Below are positions 17,589 through 25,871 of a stretch of DNA of 64,000 nucleotides, in pieces. The notes beneath the pieces were generated by a model. That model did no database searches. It saw nothing but the letters and a program-made list of their open reading frames with translations, and was not told the origin of the DNA. The DNA is taken from the NCBI RefSeq assembly GCF_014385165.1, contig NZ_JACRTF010000001.1, positions 3,410,001 through 3,474,000 of the forward strand, read 5' to 3'. The stretch's first letter is position 1. Each line of letters starts with the position of its first letter. The position numbers and the translations under genes are program-made. Source of the stretch: Jilunia laotingensis (lineage in GTDB: Bacteria; Bacteroidota; Bacteroidia; Bacteroidales; Bacteroidaceae).

Positions 17589-19091
17589 ATGAAAAATCTA
17601 CGATCATTCTGGTTCCTCTGCGGACTGTTATTCATTTGTTCTGCAACTGTTGCGGCAAGTACCCGAGCATCGGGTTCACCATTTCAAGGAACTCCGGTTA
17701 TCAATGCTCCCTGTGCAGTCGGGAATTATCCGGCATCACCGTTCCTGTTTTATATTCCTACGACTGGAAAACGTCCGATTCGATGGGAAGCCCACGGATT
17801 ACCCGAAGGCTTGACATTGGATGCCAATACCGGAATCATTTCGGGGACGGTCTTTCGGAAAGGAGAATATACCGTGACATTAACGGCAAGGAACGAATTG
17901 GGCACCACCACGCAAAAGTTGGCGATACGAATCGGTGATGACCTATTACTGACTCCTCCGATGGGATGGAACAGTTGGAATACTTTCGGACATCATCTGA
18001 CTGAAGAATTGGTATTGCAAACTGCCGATGCAATGGTGGAGAACGGTATGCGTGATTTGGGGTATTCATATATCAATATCGATGATTACTGGCAATTGCC
18101 CGATAGGGGTGCCGACGGTCATATACAGATTGACAAAACGAAGTTTCCGCGCGGAATAAAGTATGTAGCCGATTATTTGCATGAACGTGGTTTCAAGCTG
18201 GGCATTTATTCGGATGCTGCCGATAAGACTTGTGGAGGAGTATGCGGTAGTTATGGATTTGAAGAGACAGATGCGAAAGACTTTGCCGATTGGGGAGTCG
18301 ATTTATTAAAATATGATTATTGCAATGCACCGGCAGGACAGGCAGAGGCTATGGAAAGATATGCCAAGATGGGGCGGGCATTGAAAGCTACAGGGCGTTC
18401 TATCGTTTTTTCTATTTGCGAATGGGGACAGCGTGAACCTTGGAAATGGGCTAAGCAGGTGGGCGGACATTATTGGAGGGTATCCGGTGATATCAGTGAT
18501 ATGTGGAATAAGGAGGCTACGGAGATGGGGGGATTACGTGGAATTATGAATATCCTTGAGATCAATGCCCCGTTGAGTGATTATGCATCTCCTTCGGGAT
18601 GGAATGATCCCGATATGTTGGTGGTAGGTATTGGGGGTAAGAGTATGACGAACGGGCATGGAGCTTCGGGAGGCTGTACATTGGAACAGTATAAATCACA
18701 TTTTAGTCTATGGTGCATGATGGCTTCACCGTTGCTATGCGGAAATGATGTGAGGCAGATGAATGATTCCATATCGGGAATTCTCCTCAATCCGGATTTG
18801 ATTGCCATCAATCAGGATATACTCGGGAAACAGGCGGAAAGGGTGATAAGATCCGATTATTATGATATTTGGGTGAAACCTCTTGCGGACGGTCGTAAGG
18901 CGGTGGCATGCTTCAACCGTGCTACTTCTCCGGTCGATGTCGAACTGAATGACAAGACGGCAAAAGATTTATCTTTGGAACAAGTCTATGATATAGAAAC
19001 AAAAAACGTGCTGCAACCGGAGGGAAAGATGTTTGTAAGGCTGGCACCTTATCAATGTAAGGTGTTTGTTTGCGGTAAAGTTGGCCGGTAA
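17589..19091 (+). CDS. GH27 alpha-galactosidase with N-terminal Ig-like domain
   Basis: A secreted 500-residue enzyme with a signal peptide about 1-24. A putative Ig-like domain (He_PIG type, about 35-117) contains GLPEGLTLDANTGIISG. The GH27 barrel begins at LTPPMGWNSWN (121-131). It has the substrate residues DDYW at 165-168, nucleophile Asp243 in KYDYC, acid/base Asp301 in SGDISDMW, and the strand WNDPDML. The family removes terminal alpha-galactose (or N-acetylgalactosamine in some members). The start ATG 17589 is preferred to an upstream TTG. A SusC/D pair is not adjacent, so it may be an orphan glycosidase. Confidence 0.93.
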   Translation: MKNLRSFWFLCGLLFICSATVAASTRASGSPFQGTPVINAPCAVGNYPASPFLFYIPTTGKRPIRWEAHGLPEGLTLDANTGIISGTVFRKGEYTVTLTARNELGTTTQKLAIRIGDDLLLTPPMGWNSWNTFGHHLTEELVLQTADAMVENGMRDLGYSYINIDDYWQLPDRGADGHIQIDKTKFPRGIKYVADYLHERGFKLGIYSDAADKTCGGVCGSYGFEETDAKDFADWGVDLLKYDYCNAPAGQAEAMERYAKMGRALKATGRSIVFSICEWGQREPWKWAKQVGGHYWRVSGDISDMWNKEATEMGGLRGIMNILEINAPLSDYASPSGWNDPDMLVVGIGGKSMTNGHGASGGCTLEQYKSHFSLWCMMASPLLCGNDVRQMNDSISGILLNPDLIAINQDILGKQAERVIRSDYYDIWVKPLADGRKAVACFNRATSPVDVELNDKTAKDLSLEQVYDIETKNVLQPEGKMFVRLAPYQCKVFVCGKVGR

Positions 19092-19129
19092 AAGATGGCT
19101 TGGAGATTAACTCAACTGATTCTGTATAT

Positions 19130-19178
19130 AACGACGCTGCCGCCCAAAGTCAGTCCGACTTTGGGCGGCAGCATCGTT
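19130..19178. terminator. Strong hairpin between convergent GH27 and DyP genes
   Basis: Arms 19130-19151 and 19157-19178 pair over 22 bp with one mismatch and a 5-nt loop. There is no T-run on either side, so termination would rely on the stem alone. The position between two stop codons supports a shared terminator. Confidence 0.65.
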
Positions 19179-19186
19179 AGCTGGCA

Positions 19187-20137
19187 TCAATCTCCCAGTT
19201 TATTCAGGAGGTCGTAGGAGGGAACAAAGAAAAGTGTCCCCGTCAGTGGCGTGCTGAAGTCCAGTAAATGGTCGGTATTGCCGACCGGATTGCCGATGAA
19301 CATGTTTTCAAGCATTTGCCGGGTGGTAGTGAATGTACTTGCATAGGCTATGAAGTACGTACCGTATTCTCCTTTCGAAGTATTAGCCCAAGGCATATTG
19401 TCGCGTATGATTTTTAAATCGTCACCAATGTTGGTTACGGCATTATGCGCATTCTTGGGCTTTTCTTCATCCGATAATTCGACATCATCATATTTATGGC
19501 GGCCTATCACCTTCTCCTGTTCTTCTACGGGAAGTGCATTCCATGCAACCATGTCATGGATGTATTTCTGCACAAAGACATAGCTTCCCCCGACAAACTC
19601 GGGCGCGTCATCGCTGATCACACCGAAATGATAGGGATTGGCATCTACTCCCGGGTTTTCGGTACCGTCCACGAATCCTATAATGGCTCTACCGTCTCTG
19701 TACCTGAAACCATGTGTCTCATCGATCGAGTATACGACTCCTCGAAGTTTCTCGTCAATGATAGAAGCAAACTCATGGCATAATCCCATCTTTGTGCAAC
19801 GGATGTGGAATAAGATATCACCGGGTGTGGATACAGCGATAAACTTACTTCCCTTGATCTCTTTGAAAGTTTCCAGTTCTTTGGGTGTTCCTTGCTCCGG
19901 GAACAGACGTTTCCAGGCATCGGCACCGAATCCCATCGTGCAACTGAACTTCATATCCGGGTAACGGTTGCGCATGCTACGTATCAGTGCTGAAAAGTTT
20001 GCACAGACATCTTTTACCTTATCAAGAGTCTCGGATGATTCTTTCAGGCCGTAGACTATAAATATGGCATTTTCACCTGGCTTTTTGGTTACGTCTTGGG
20101 GAAACTTTCCGTTGAATGGATTTTGGTTTGAGTTCAT
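19187..20137 (-). CDS. DyP-type heme peroxidase
   Basis: A 316-residue dye-decolourising peroxidase with no signal peptide, so probably cytosolic. The diagnostic GXXDG motif is GFVDGTE with catalytic Asp157. The probable proximal heme ligand is His231 in KNAHNAV, and the distal arginine region is FTTTRQML. Such enzymes use H2O2 to oxidise substrates, and in gut bacteria a peroxide-detoxifying role is often proposed. It lacks an encapsulin or Tat context here. A 42-bp nearly perfect palindrome ends 8 nt before the ATG and may regulate it. Confidence 0.92.
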   Translation of the reverse strand: MNSNQNPFNGKFPQDVTKKPGENAIFIVYGLKESSETLDKVKDVCANFSALIRSMRNRYPDMKFSCTMGFGADAWKRLFPEQGTPKELETFKEIKGSKFIAVSTPGDILFHIRCTKMGLCHEFASIIDEKLRGVVYSIDETHGFRYRDGRAIIGFVDGTENPGVDANPYHFGVISDDAPEFVGGSYVFVQKYIHDMVAWNALPVEEQEKVIGRHKYDDVELSDEEKPKNAHNAVTNIGDDLKIIRDNMPWANTSKGEYGTYFIAYASTFTTTRQMLENMFIGNPVGNTDHLLDFSTPLTGTLFFVPSYDLLNKLGD

Positions 20138-20144
20138 ATCATTT

Positions 20145-20186
20145 GTTATTTGGTTATGATGTAGTTTTACATTATAACCAAATAAC
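20145..20186. promoter_or_regulatory. Long palindrome upstream of the DyP gene
   Basis: Arms of 19 nt (GTTATTTGGTTATGATGTA at 20145-20163 and its complement at 20168-20186) pair with a single G-T mismatch around a 4-nt loop. It fills most of the 61-bp gap between the GH43 stop and the DyP start. No T-run follows, so an operator or leader hairpin is as likely as a terminator. Confidence 0.7.
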
Positions 20187-20198
20187 GCCCCTTTTGGT

Positions 20199-21866
20199 TC
20201 ACTTGGAGCGATGAATTCCAGCCTTTGACTTTCTATCTTTTCCGAAGACTTTCAGTTCGAAAATGCTGAGTGAGTTTTCTGCATTTACCTTGTCCAAACC
20301 GTCGGCAGTGGGAGGTAAGTTTACGGCTCCTGCAATGGTCAGACGTATAAATCTGGCTTTTACCGGAGATTTCTTCGCAGGGGTATCGGTCACAGGAGAC
20401 TTTTCAACTCCGCTTTTACTGCGGTCTGCAAATATTTTCCAAGCATCGCTTTGAGATGCCTCGGAGAGCGACGAGGCTTCTTTCTGGCTCAGATATTCGA
20501 GTTTGTACAGGTAGGTTCTGCTGGTGAACTCGAAGATGGTTTCTATCTCATCTACCCGGCAGTTGCTGCCTAAATCCACGATCAGCCAAGGATTTGTTGC
20601 ACCGACACCGGCATCCCAGCGTGTTCCGTAGTTTTCATCCACCGCATAGTTACCGTTGTAACGGAAGGAGATATCGTGAGTGCGGTATCTTGGTTCAAAA
20701 ACCGAACTGTCATATTCTCTTGCCGATGAAACAAGTGTCTGTTTGCCTAATGCGATGTTTATCCGTTTATCCGCAGGCACTTTCGTTGTCACCATTACTC
20801 CTTTGTGGGTAGGCCGTATTTTTTGTATGCTTCCGTCGGGATTAAAGAACACTTCATCTATGCACGTTTGCCGTTTACTGTCAACAAACGGGTAGTGCTG
20901 TCTGTGGTAAGCGATGAATGTACGGCCTTCATAATCGAACATGGAGTGGTGCCCCGGTCCCAGAATATGATTCTTGTCGTCACGTTGCAGGATAGGCTCC
21001 TCCATCGACCGGTGGATTTCCCGGTAAGGGCCGGTGATATTTTCGGATACAGCGTACCTTACATTGTAGTTTTCGCTTCCGTTAAATGACCACATCAGAT
21101 AATACAGGTTGTTCCTTTTATATATGTAAGATGCTTCGAAGGCATTATTTATTTCATCTATCTGTGCATAATGATAAGTACCGATAAATTCATTGGTATT
21201 GCTGTGGTTGAACCGGGGATCACTATTGTCTATGAATATCCTGCCGGACGTATCGAATTTCAGTTTCATGATCTTGAAATGCCAGGCATCGATGCTGATG
21301 TACATCGTATGGTCATTGTCTATAAAGAACTGCCCGTCATAACCTTGGAACATCATTTTGCCCGGTGCTGCTCCGTTCGCATCTTCCCAGGGACCTAGAG
21401 GGTGGTCGGACATCGCTACAAATACTTTTGAATCGATGCTGTACATCAGATAATATTTCTTTGTATCCGGATGGTATTCGATGCTCGGTGCCCAGACGGC
21501 CACCGTTCCTGCCTGGTCTGTCCATGATTTCGGAAAGGTGACGATTTCGTTTTTCCATGTCTTGCAGTCTGTTGAGTACCAGACTTGAGCCGGATATACA
21601 TTTCCGCCTCCGGCACCGTCATTCGTACCGTATGCATAGAACATGTCGGTTTTAGGATCATAATAAAAAGAGGCATCCGCGAGATAAGCCGGAACCGTGG
21701 GATTTCCTGTTTGCATGGAAAAGACATGCAGATCGGTGATATCACCGTTCGCTTCGGAACGGGTGGTTTTAGAGTGTTGGAGGGAATTCTGTCCGTTCAC
21801 CGGGAGGTTGGCAAGGACGAGTACTGCCGTAGCGATGGCTACAGGGATAATCTTGTTTTTTCTCAT
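20199..21866 (-). CDS. GH43-family glycosidase with C-terminal F5/8-type domain
   Basis: A secreted 555-residue enzyme with a signal peptide ending in NLPVNG. It has a five-bladed GH43 propeller: the general base is the Asp of LADASFYYD, the pKa-modulating Asp is in YDGQFFIDND, and the acid Glu is in NNAFEASYIYK. A galactose-binding-like (F5/8 type C) domain follows (about 370-545). The family includes beta-xylosidases, alpha-L-arabinofuranosidases and beta-1,3-galactosidases, and the substrate is unresolved. No SusC/D genes are adjacent. It may be co-transcribed with the DyP gene 61 nt downstream. Confidence 0.9.
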   Translation of the reverse strand: MRKNKIIPVAIATAVLVLANLPVNGQNSLQHSKTTRSEANGDITDLHVFSMQTGNPTVPAYLADASFYYDPKTDMFYAYGTNDGAGGGNVYPAQVWYSTDCKTWKNEIVTFPKSWTDQAGTVAVWAPSIEYHPDTKKYYLMYSIDSKVFVAMSDHPLGPWEDANGAAPGKMMFQGYDGQFFIDNDHTMYISIDAWHFKIMKLKFDTSGRIFIDNSDPRFNHSNTNEFIGTYHYAQIDEINNAFEASYIYKRNNLYYLMWSFNGSENYNVRYAVSENITGPYREIHRSMEEPILQRDDKNHILGPGHHSMFDYEGRTFIAYHRQHYPFVDSKRQTCIDEVFFNPDGSIQKIRPTHKGVMVTTKVPADKRINIALGKQTLVSSAREYDSSVFEPRYRTHDISFRYNGNYAVDENYGTRWDAGVGATNPWLIVDLGSNCRVDEIETIFEFTSRTYLYKLEYLSQKEASSLSEASQSDAWKIFADRSKSGVEKSPVTDTPAKKSPVKARFIRLTIAGAVNLPPTADGLDKVNAENSLSIFELKVFGKDRKSKAGIHRSK

Positions 21867-21907
21867 CGTGTTGTGTATTACTAAGTGTGTATATTCAGGG
21901 TAACTAT

Positions 21908-21939
21908 AAAAAAATCCTCTTCGGCAGTGCCAAAGAGGA
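21908..21939 (-). terminator. Intrinsic terminator of rpsP
   Basis: On the minus strand an 11-bp stem (21939-21929 with 21925-21915, one wobble) with a 3-nt loop is followed by a run of T (complement of A at 21908-21914). Confidence 0.9.
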
Positions 21940-21980
21940 CCCTTATAGTTTTAATCCCATTTGTTGAAACGTGCCTACTG

Positions 21981-22523
21981 TTATTCAGCAGCTTCTGTAG
22001 CAGGAGCCTCTGCCGGAGCAGCTTCTTCCGCTGGTGCTTCAGCAGCAGCCTTAGCGGCAGCTTCTGCGGCTTTCTTTTCAGCCAATGCTTTAGCTTTTTC
22101 TTCGTTTATTTTCTTTTCAGCTTCTAAACGTACTTTAGCTTCTGCTTTCTTGGCTTCGTCTTCTTTGGCTTTCAATGTAGCCAAACCTGACTGCTTGTTA
22201 TTCTTCCAAGCCTGGAATTTAGTTTCAGCTTCTGCTTCACCGAATGCGCCTTTAGCCACACCACCAAGGAGATGCTTCTTCATGTAAACACCTTCGCGTG
22301 AAAGGATGTTGCGTACGGTGTCTGAAGGTTGCGCACCTTTCAGTACCCATGCTAATGCAGCATCGAAATTCAAATCTACTGTAGCAGGATTGGTGTTCGG
22401 GTTGAAAGTACCAATCTTCTCAATAAATTTACCATCACGTGGTGCTCTGCTGTCTGCAATTACAATTGAATAAAACGCGTAACTTTTACGTCCGTGTCTT
22501 TGCAATCTGATTCTAGTTGCCAT
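21981..22523 (-). CDS. rpsP: 30S ribosomal protein S16 with long Ala/Lys/Glu tail
   Basis: The S16 core occupies residues 1 to about 90: N-terminus [20 protein letters not shown], then [20 protein letters not shown]16 binds 16S rRNA in small-subunit assembly. The protein then continues for about 90 residues as a low-complexity Ala/Glu/Lys tail predicted to be helical or coiled, ending in an Ala/Glu/Pro stretch. Total length of 180 is about twice that of E. coli S16 (82). Long tails on S16 occur in other Bacteroidetes. The gene has its own promoter and terminator and so is likely monocistronic. Confidence 0.96.
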   Translation of the reverse strand: MATRIRLQRHGRKSYAFYSIVIADSRAPRDGKFIEKIGTFNPNTNPATVDLNFDAALAWVLKGAQPSDTVRNILSREGVYMKKHLLGGVAKGAFGEAEAETKFQAWKNNKQSGLATLKAKEDEAKKAEAKVRLEAEKKINEEKAKALAEKKAAEAAAKAAAEAPAEEAAPAEAPATEAAE

Positions 22524-22584
22524 TTTTAATAATTGTTTTTAATAAATGATTTGAATTAATGCTATTATCTCGTAATAGCGGGCG

Positions 22585-22615
22585 CAAAGATAGTTCTTTT
22601 GTTTGGAACTGACAA
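22585..22615 (-). promoter_or_regulatory. rpsP: Promoter of rpsP
   Basis: On the minus strand a -33 TTG (22615-22613) and a -7 TATCTTTG (22592-22585) are spaced by 20 nt, an almost ideal Bacteroides promoter. It gives a leader of about 55 nt. Confidence 0.75.
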
Positions 22616-22630
22616 GTATCCTGCTGATTA

Positions 22631-23521
22631 TTATTTCTTTTGGTACTCCTGCGGTGTCATTCCGGTCATTCTTTTGAAAAATTTGCAGAAGAAAGAGGGG
22701 TTTGGAAAGTTCAGTTCGTCAGCTATTTGGTAAACCATTAAGTCGGTATGTTTCAGCAATACTTTTGCTTCGAGGGTGACAGACTGGTTGATCCAATCCA
22801 TCACTGTCTGGCGGCTTGTCTGACGGATGACGGTGTTCAGATAGCGTGGAGTCAGGAAAAGTTTGCCGGCATAAAAACTCACATTTCGTTCGGTTTTGCT
22901 GTTTTCGTTGACAAGGCTGATAAAGCGGCGGAAGATTTCTTCATGATGCGTAGGTTCCGAATGGCTTGCTACTTGATATCTTTTCTGCATATGTCTTATT
23001 TCATGCATTAAAGCGGTTGTCAAATGCCGTATTACGTCTCTGCGGAAAGGGGATTCTTGTACTGTCTGCCAAAGAAGGGAAAAATATAGGTCGGTAGTGT
23101 GCCATTCCTGCTCGGTTAGGTTGAGTACGATACCTTGTTTAAGGTAAATGTACTCGGGTAAATCTTCTCTTATGGTTTCTTGAAGTATGTTTACTCCCGG
23201 GACGATGGCTTGAAAATCATAGTCGGGTGTGAATTGAACGATCTGGATGATAGAGTTCGGAGGGGTAACTACCAAGGTTCCCGGGCATATGTCATAGTCG
23301 ATCAGGTTGATGGAAAGCCGGGCTTCCCCTTTCAGCGCACGGATGATTCGTCCCTCTTTGGTACGGTAGGGTTGGCCGGCTTTGACCAGCTCACTGCGCA
23401 GTCCGGCAAAACTGATGGCTATTCCGAAATCAGAATTGATGAAGCGGTATTCGTTATGTTCGGCAATACGGCTGTCTCTCAGATGTTCCAGGTTTAAGTC
23501 GAGTGGTTTGTTCTTCTCCAT
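22631..23521 (-). CDS. AraC-family transcriptional regulator
   Basis: A 296-residue regulator. The N-terminal cupin-like part is about 20-150. The C-terminal AraC domain has two helix-turn-helix units, with the second ending in PSFFCKFFKRMTGMTPQEYQ. ATG 23521 is chosen because the -7 box at 23543-23550 would place the transcription start downstream of the longer frame's start at 23545. It is divergent from the TolC/HlyD/ABC operon. The usual logic for this arrangement is that it controls that exporter in response to a small effector, which is an inference from position. Confidence 0.9.
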   Translation of the reverse strand: MEKNKPLDLNLEHLRDSRIAEHNEYRFINSDFGIAISFAGLRSELVKAGQPYRTKEGRIIRALKGEARLSINLIDYDICPGTLVVTPPNSIIQIVQFTPDYDFQAIVPGVNILQETIREDLPEYIYLKQGIVLNLTEQEWHTTDLYFSLLWQTVQESPFRRDVIRHLTTALMHEIRHMQKRYQVASHSEPTHHEEIFRRFISLVNENSKTERNVSFYAGKLFLTPRYLNTVIRQTSRQTVMDWINQSVTLEAKVLLKHTDLMVYQIADELNFPNPSFFCKFFKRMTGMTPQEYQKK

Positions 23522-23542
23522 GATGTTTATTGGATTTTCCTG

Positions 23543-23550
23543 CAAAGATA
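23543..23550 (-). promoter_or_regulatory. -7 box of the AraC regulator gene
   Basis: TATCTTTG on the minus strand, a perfect TAnnTTTG match. Transcription would start near 23536, which selects ATG 23521. Confidence 0.6.
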
Positions 23551-23646
23551 ATGAAATGTGTCCCTTTTTCTACTTTTTCATTGTAGAATCGAACTATCGG
23601 AACATTATTACCAACTATTGGAACCGGGTTGCATTGGCGAATTGCC

Positions 23647-23654
23647 TATATTTG
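23647..23654 (+). promoter_or_regulatory. -7 box of the exporter operon
   Basis: TATATTTG matches TAnnTTTG and lies 30 nt upstream of the TolC-family ATG. No TTG stands at the expected -33 distance, which suits activation by the divergent AraC protein. Confidence 0.6.
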
Positions 23655-23683
23655 CAGAAAATAAAATCAATGAAACAAGGAGT

Positions 23684-24940
23684 ATGAAAAGAATCATTTT
23701 CTCACTGGCTTTCTTAGGATTTGCAACTTGGATGTCCGGACAGGTCACACTCGAAGAATGCCGGTTGAAGACGCAGGAGAATTATCCGATGGTAAGCCAA
23801 TACGGGTTGATAGAAAAAGCGAAGGAGTACAACCTGAACAATGCTTCTAAAGGATATCTGCCACAATTTGCGCTTTCGGCAAAAGCGAGTTACCAGAGTG
23901 ATGTTACGGAGCTTCCGGTGAAAATTCCGGGAATAGATGTCAAAGGATTGCCGAAAGACCAGTATCAGGTGATGATCGAACTGAAGCAGAACATTTGGGA
24001 CGGAGGCGAGATTCATTCCCGGAAAGAGATGGCACTTGCTGCTTCCGATGTGGAGAGGGAAAAGCTCAATGTGGACATGTATGCCTTGAATGAACGGGTG
24101 GATCAGGTCTATTTCGGTATTTTGCTTCTTGATGAACAGTTGGTGCAGAACCGGTTGTTGCAGGAAGAACTGGAGAGAAGTTACCGGCAGATCAGTGCCT
24201 ATATGGATAATGGGATAGCGAGTCAGTCGGATCTGGATGCCGTAAAGGTGGAGCAACTGAATACCCGGCAGAAGAGGGTGGAGCTGGCAGCTTCCAGACA
24301 AGCGTATATTCGTATGCTTTCTTTGTTGACCGGTGATGAATTGACTGATGATACGGAATTGAGCAAACCGTTGACGAGTGAAGTATCTCCTTTGGCAGAA
24401 GTCCGTCGTCCGGAGCTGATCTGGCTGGACGCACAAAGTAATCGCCTCAAAGTACAGGAAGATGCCTTGAAGGCTGGCTATCTGCCTCGTTTGGGATTAT
24501 TCGTTCAAGGTGCTTACGGCAATCCGGGATTGAACATGCTCAAAGATGAATTCACTCCTTTTTATGTGGCGGGACTACGTTTATCTTGGAATTTCGGAAG
24601 CTTGTATACATTGAAAAACGATCGGAGACTGATAGCCAACAGCCGGAAGCAGTTGCAGAGCAATCGGGATGTGTTTCTGTTCAATACGAAATTGCAGGCT
24701 ACGCAGCAGAACAGTGCGATTTTGTCGATGCGTAAGCAGATGCAGGATGATGATGAAATTATCAGACTGCGAACGAATATACGGAAAGCTGCCGAAGCGA
24801 AGGTGGCAAACGGTACACTTACGGTAACGGATTTGTTGCGTGAAATCACATCGGAGAGCATGGCAAAGCAGACGAAAGCTTTGCACGAGGTACAACTGTT
24901 GATGAATATATGGAAACTCAAATATACAATAAACGAATAA
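23684..24940 (+). CDS. TolC-family outer-membrane channel of an ABC exporter
   Basis: A 418-residue outer-membrane efflux protein with signal peptide MKRIIFSLAFLGFATWMSGQ and two OEP repeats made of long helices. It should form the outer-membrane exit of the exporter encoded by the four following genes. ATG 23684 is chosen over a 42-codon upstream extension because it starts a clean signal peptide and follows the -7 box. It is first in the operon, with a gap of 12 nt to the adaptor gene. Confidence 0.9.
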   Translation: MKRIIFSLAFLGFATWMSGQVTLEECRLKTQENYPMVSQYGLIEKAKEYNLNNASKGYLPQFALSAKASYQSDVTELPVKIPGIDVKGLPKDQYQVMIELKQNIWDGGEIHSRKEMALAASDVEREKLNVDMYALNERVDQVYFGILLLDEQLVQNRLLQEELERSYRQISAYMDNGIASQSDLDAVKVEQLNTRQKRVELAASRQAYIRMLSLLTGDELTDDTELSKPLTSEVSPLAEVRRPELIWLDAQSNRLKVQEDALKAGYLPRLGLFVQGAYGNPGLNMLKDEFTPFYVAGLRLSWNFGSLYTLKNDRRLIANSRKQLQSNRDVFLFNTKLQATQQNSAILSMRKQMQDDDEIIRLRTNIRKAAEAKVANGTLTVTDLLREITSESMAKQTKALHEVQLLMNIWKLKYTINE

Positions 24941-24952
24941 AATAGACTTGTT

Positions 24953-25852
24953 ATGAAAACAATAAAACTGATAGGATATGTTTTGGGGGTATCACTTTTG
25001 ACAGCTTGTGGAGGAGGATTGCCCGCCTATGATGCTACGGGTACGTTTGAAACGACTGAAGTCCTGGTCTCTTCCGAAGCGGCTGGCAGATTACTCCGTT
25101 TTGATATCGAGGAGGGCAGTGTGTTGCAAGCCGGTGAGCAGGTAGGATTGGTGGATACGGTGCAACTGTTTCTGAAAAAAAGGCAACTGGAAGCAAGTGT
25201 GAAGTCAGTGGAGGGACAAAGACCGGATGTCCTGAAACAAGTTGCCGCCATCAAGGAACAAATTGCCACGGCAGAAAGAGAGAAACACCGGGTGGAGAAT
25301 CTGTTAAAGGCAGGTGCTGCCAATCAGAAGCAACTGGATGATGCAGATGCTCAATTGGAAGTGTTGAGAAAGCAATTGATTGCTCAGGGATCGACGTTAT
25401 TGAATAGCCGGGAAAGTCTGACATGGCAAAGTTCCTCTGTCGGAATACAGGTGGCGCAGATAGAAGACCAATTGATGAAATGCCATATCATTTCTCCCAT
25501 CAACGGGACGGTATTGGCGAAATATGCCGAAGCCGGGGAGTTGGCTGCAATGGGGAAGCCTTTGTTTAAAGTGGCGGACATGGATCAGATGTATATACGC
25601 GCCTATATAACGTCAGAGCAGTTGGCAAAGGTGAAATTGGGGCAGAATGTGACCGTTTATTCAGATTATGGGAATGATGAACGGAAAGAGTATCCGGGCG
25701 TGGTGACATGGATATCCGATCGCTCGGAGTTTACCCCCAAGACGATATTGACCAAGGACGAACGTGCCAATCTGGTTTATGCCGTTAAGATTGCGGTCAA
25801 GAATGACGGTTTCCTCAAAATCGGAATGTACGGAGGGGTCAAGTTTGAATGA
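24953..25852 (+). CDS. HlyD-family periplasmic adaptor lipoprotein (YbhG-like)
   Basis: Membrane-fusion adaptor of 299 residues. Lipoprotein signal LLTACG is followed by a lipoyl half (LRFDIEEGSVLQAGEQVG), a long alpha-hairpin (about 70-160), and the second lipoyl half (CHIISPINGTVLAKYAEAG). Size and context match YbhG, the adaptor of the E. coli YbhGFSR exporter. It would link the ABC permeases to the TolC-like channel. Spacing is tight on both sides (12 and 19 nt). Confidence 0.9.
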   Translation: MKTIKLIGYVLGVSLLTACGGGLPAYDATGTFETTEVLVSSEAAGRLLRFDIEEGSVLQAGEQVGLVDTVQLFLKKRQLEASVKSVEGQRPDVLKQVAAIKEQIATAEREKHRVENLLKAGAANQKQLDDADAQLEVLRKQLIAQGSTLLNSRESLTWQSSSVGIQVAQIEDQLMKCHIISPINGTVLAKYAEAGELAAMGKPLFKVADMDQMYIRAYITSEQLAKVKLGQNVTVYSDYGNDERKEYPGVVTWISDRSEFTPKTILTKDERANLVYAVKIAVKNDGFLKIGMYGGVKFE

Positions 25853-25871
25853 GAATAAATGGATCGAAGGA

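Noticed and set aside
23558..23683. 42-codon N-terminal extension of the TolC-family protein of the exporter
   Set aside because: It contains the -7 box and would place a signal peptide in the interior of the protein.
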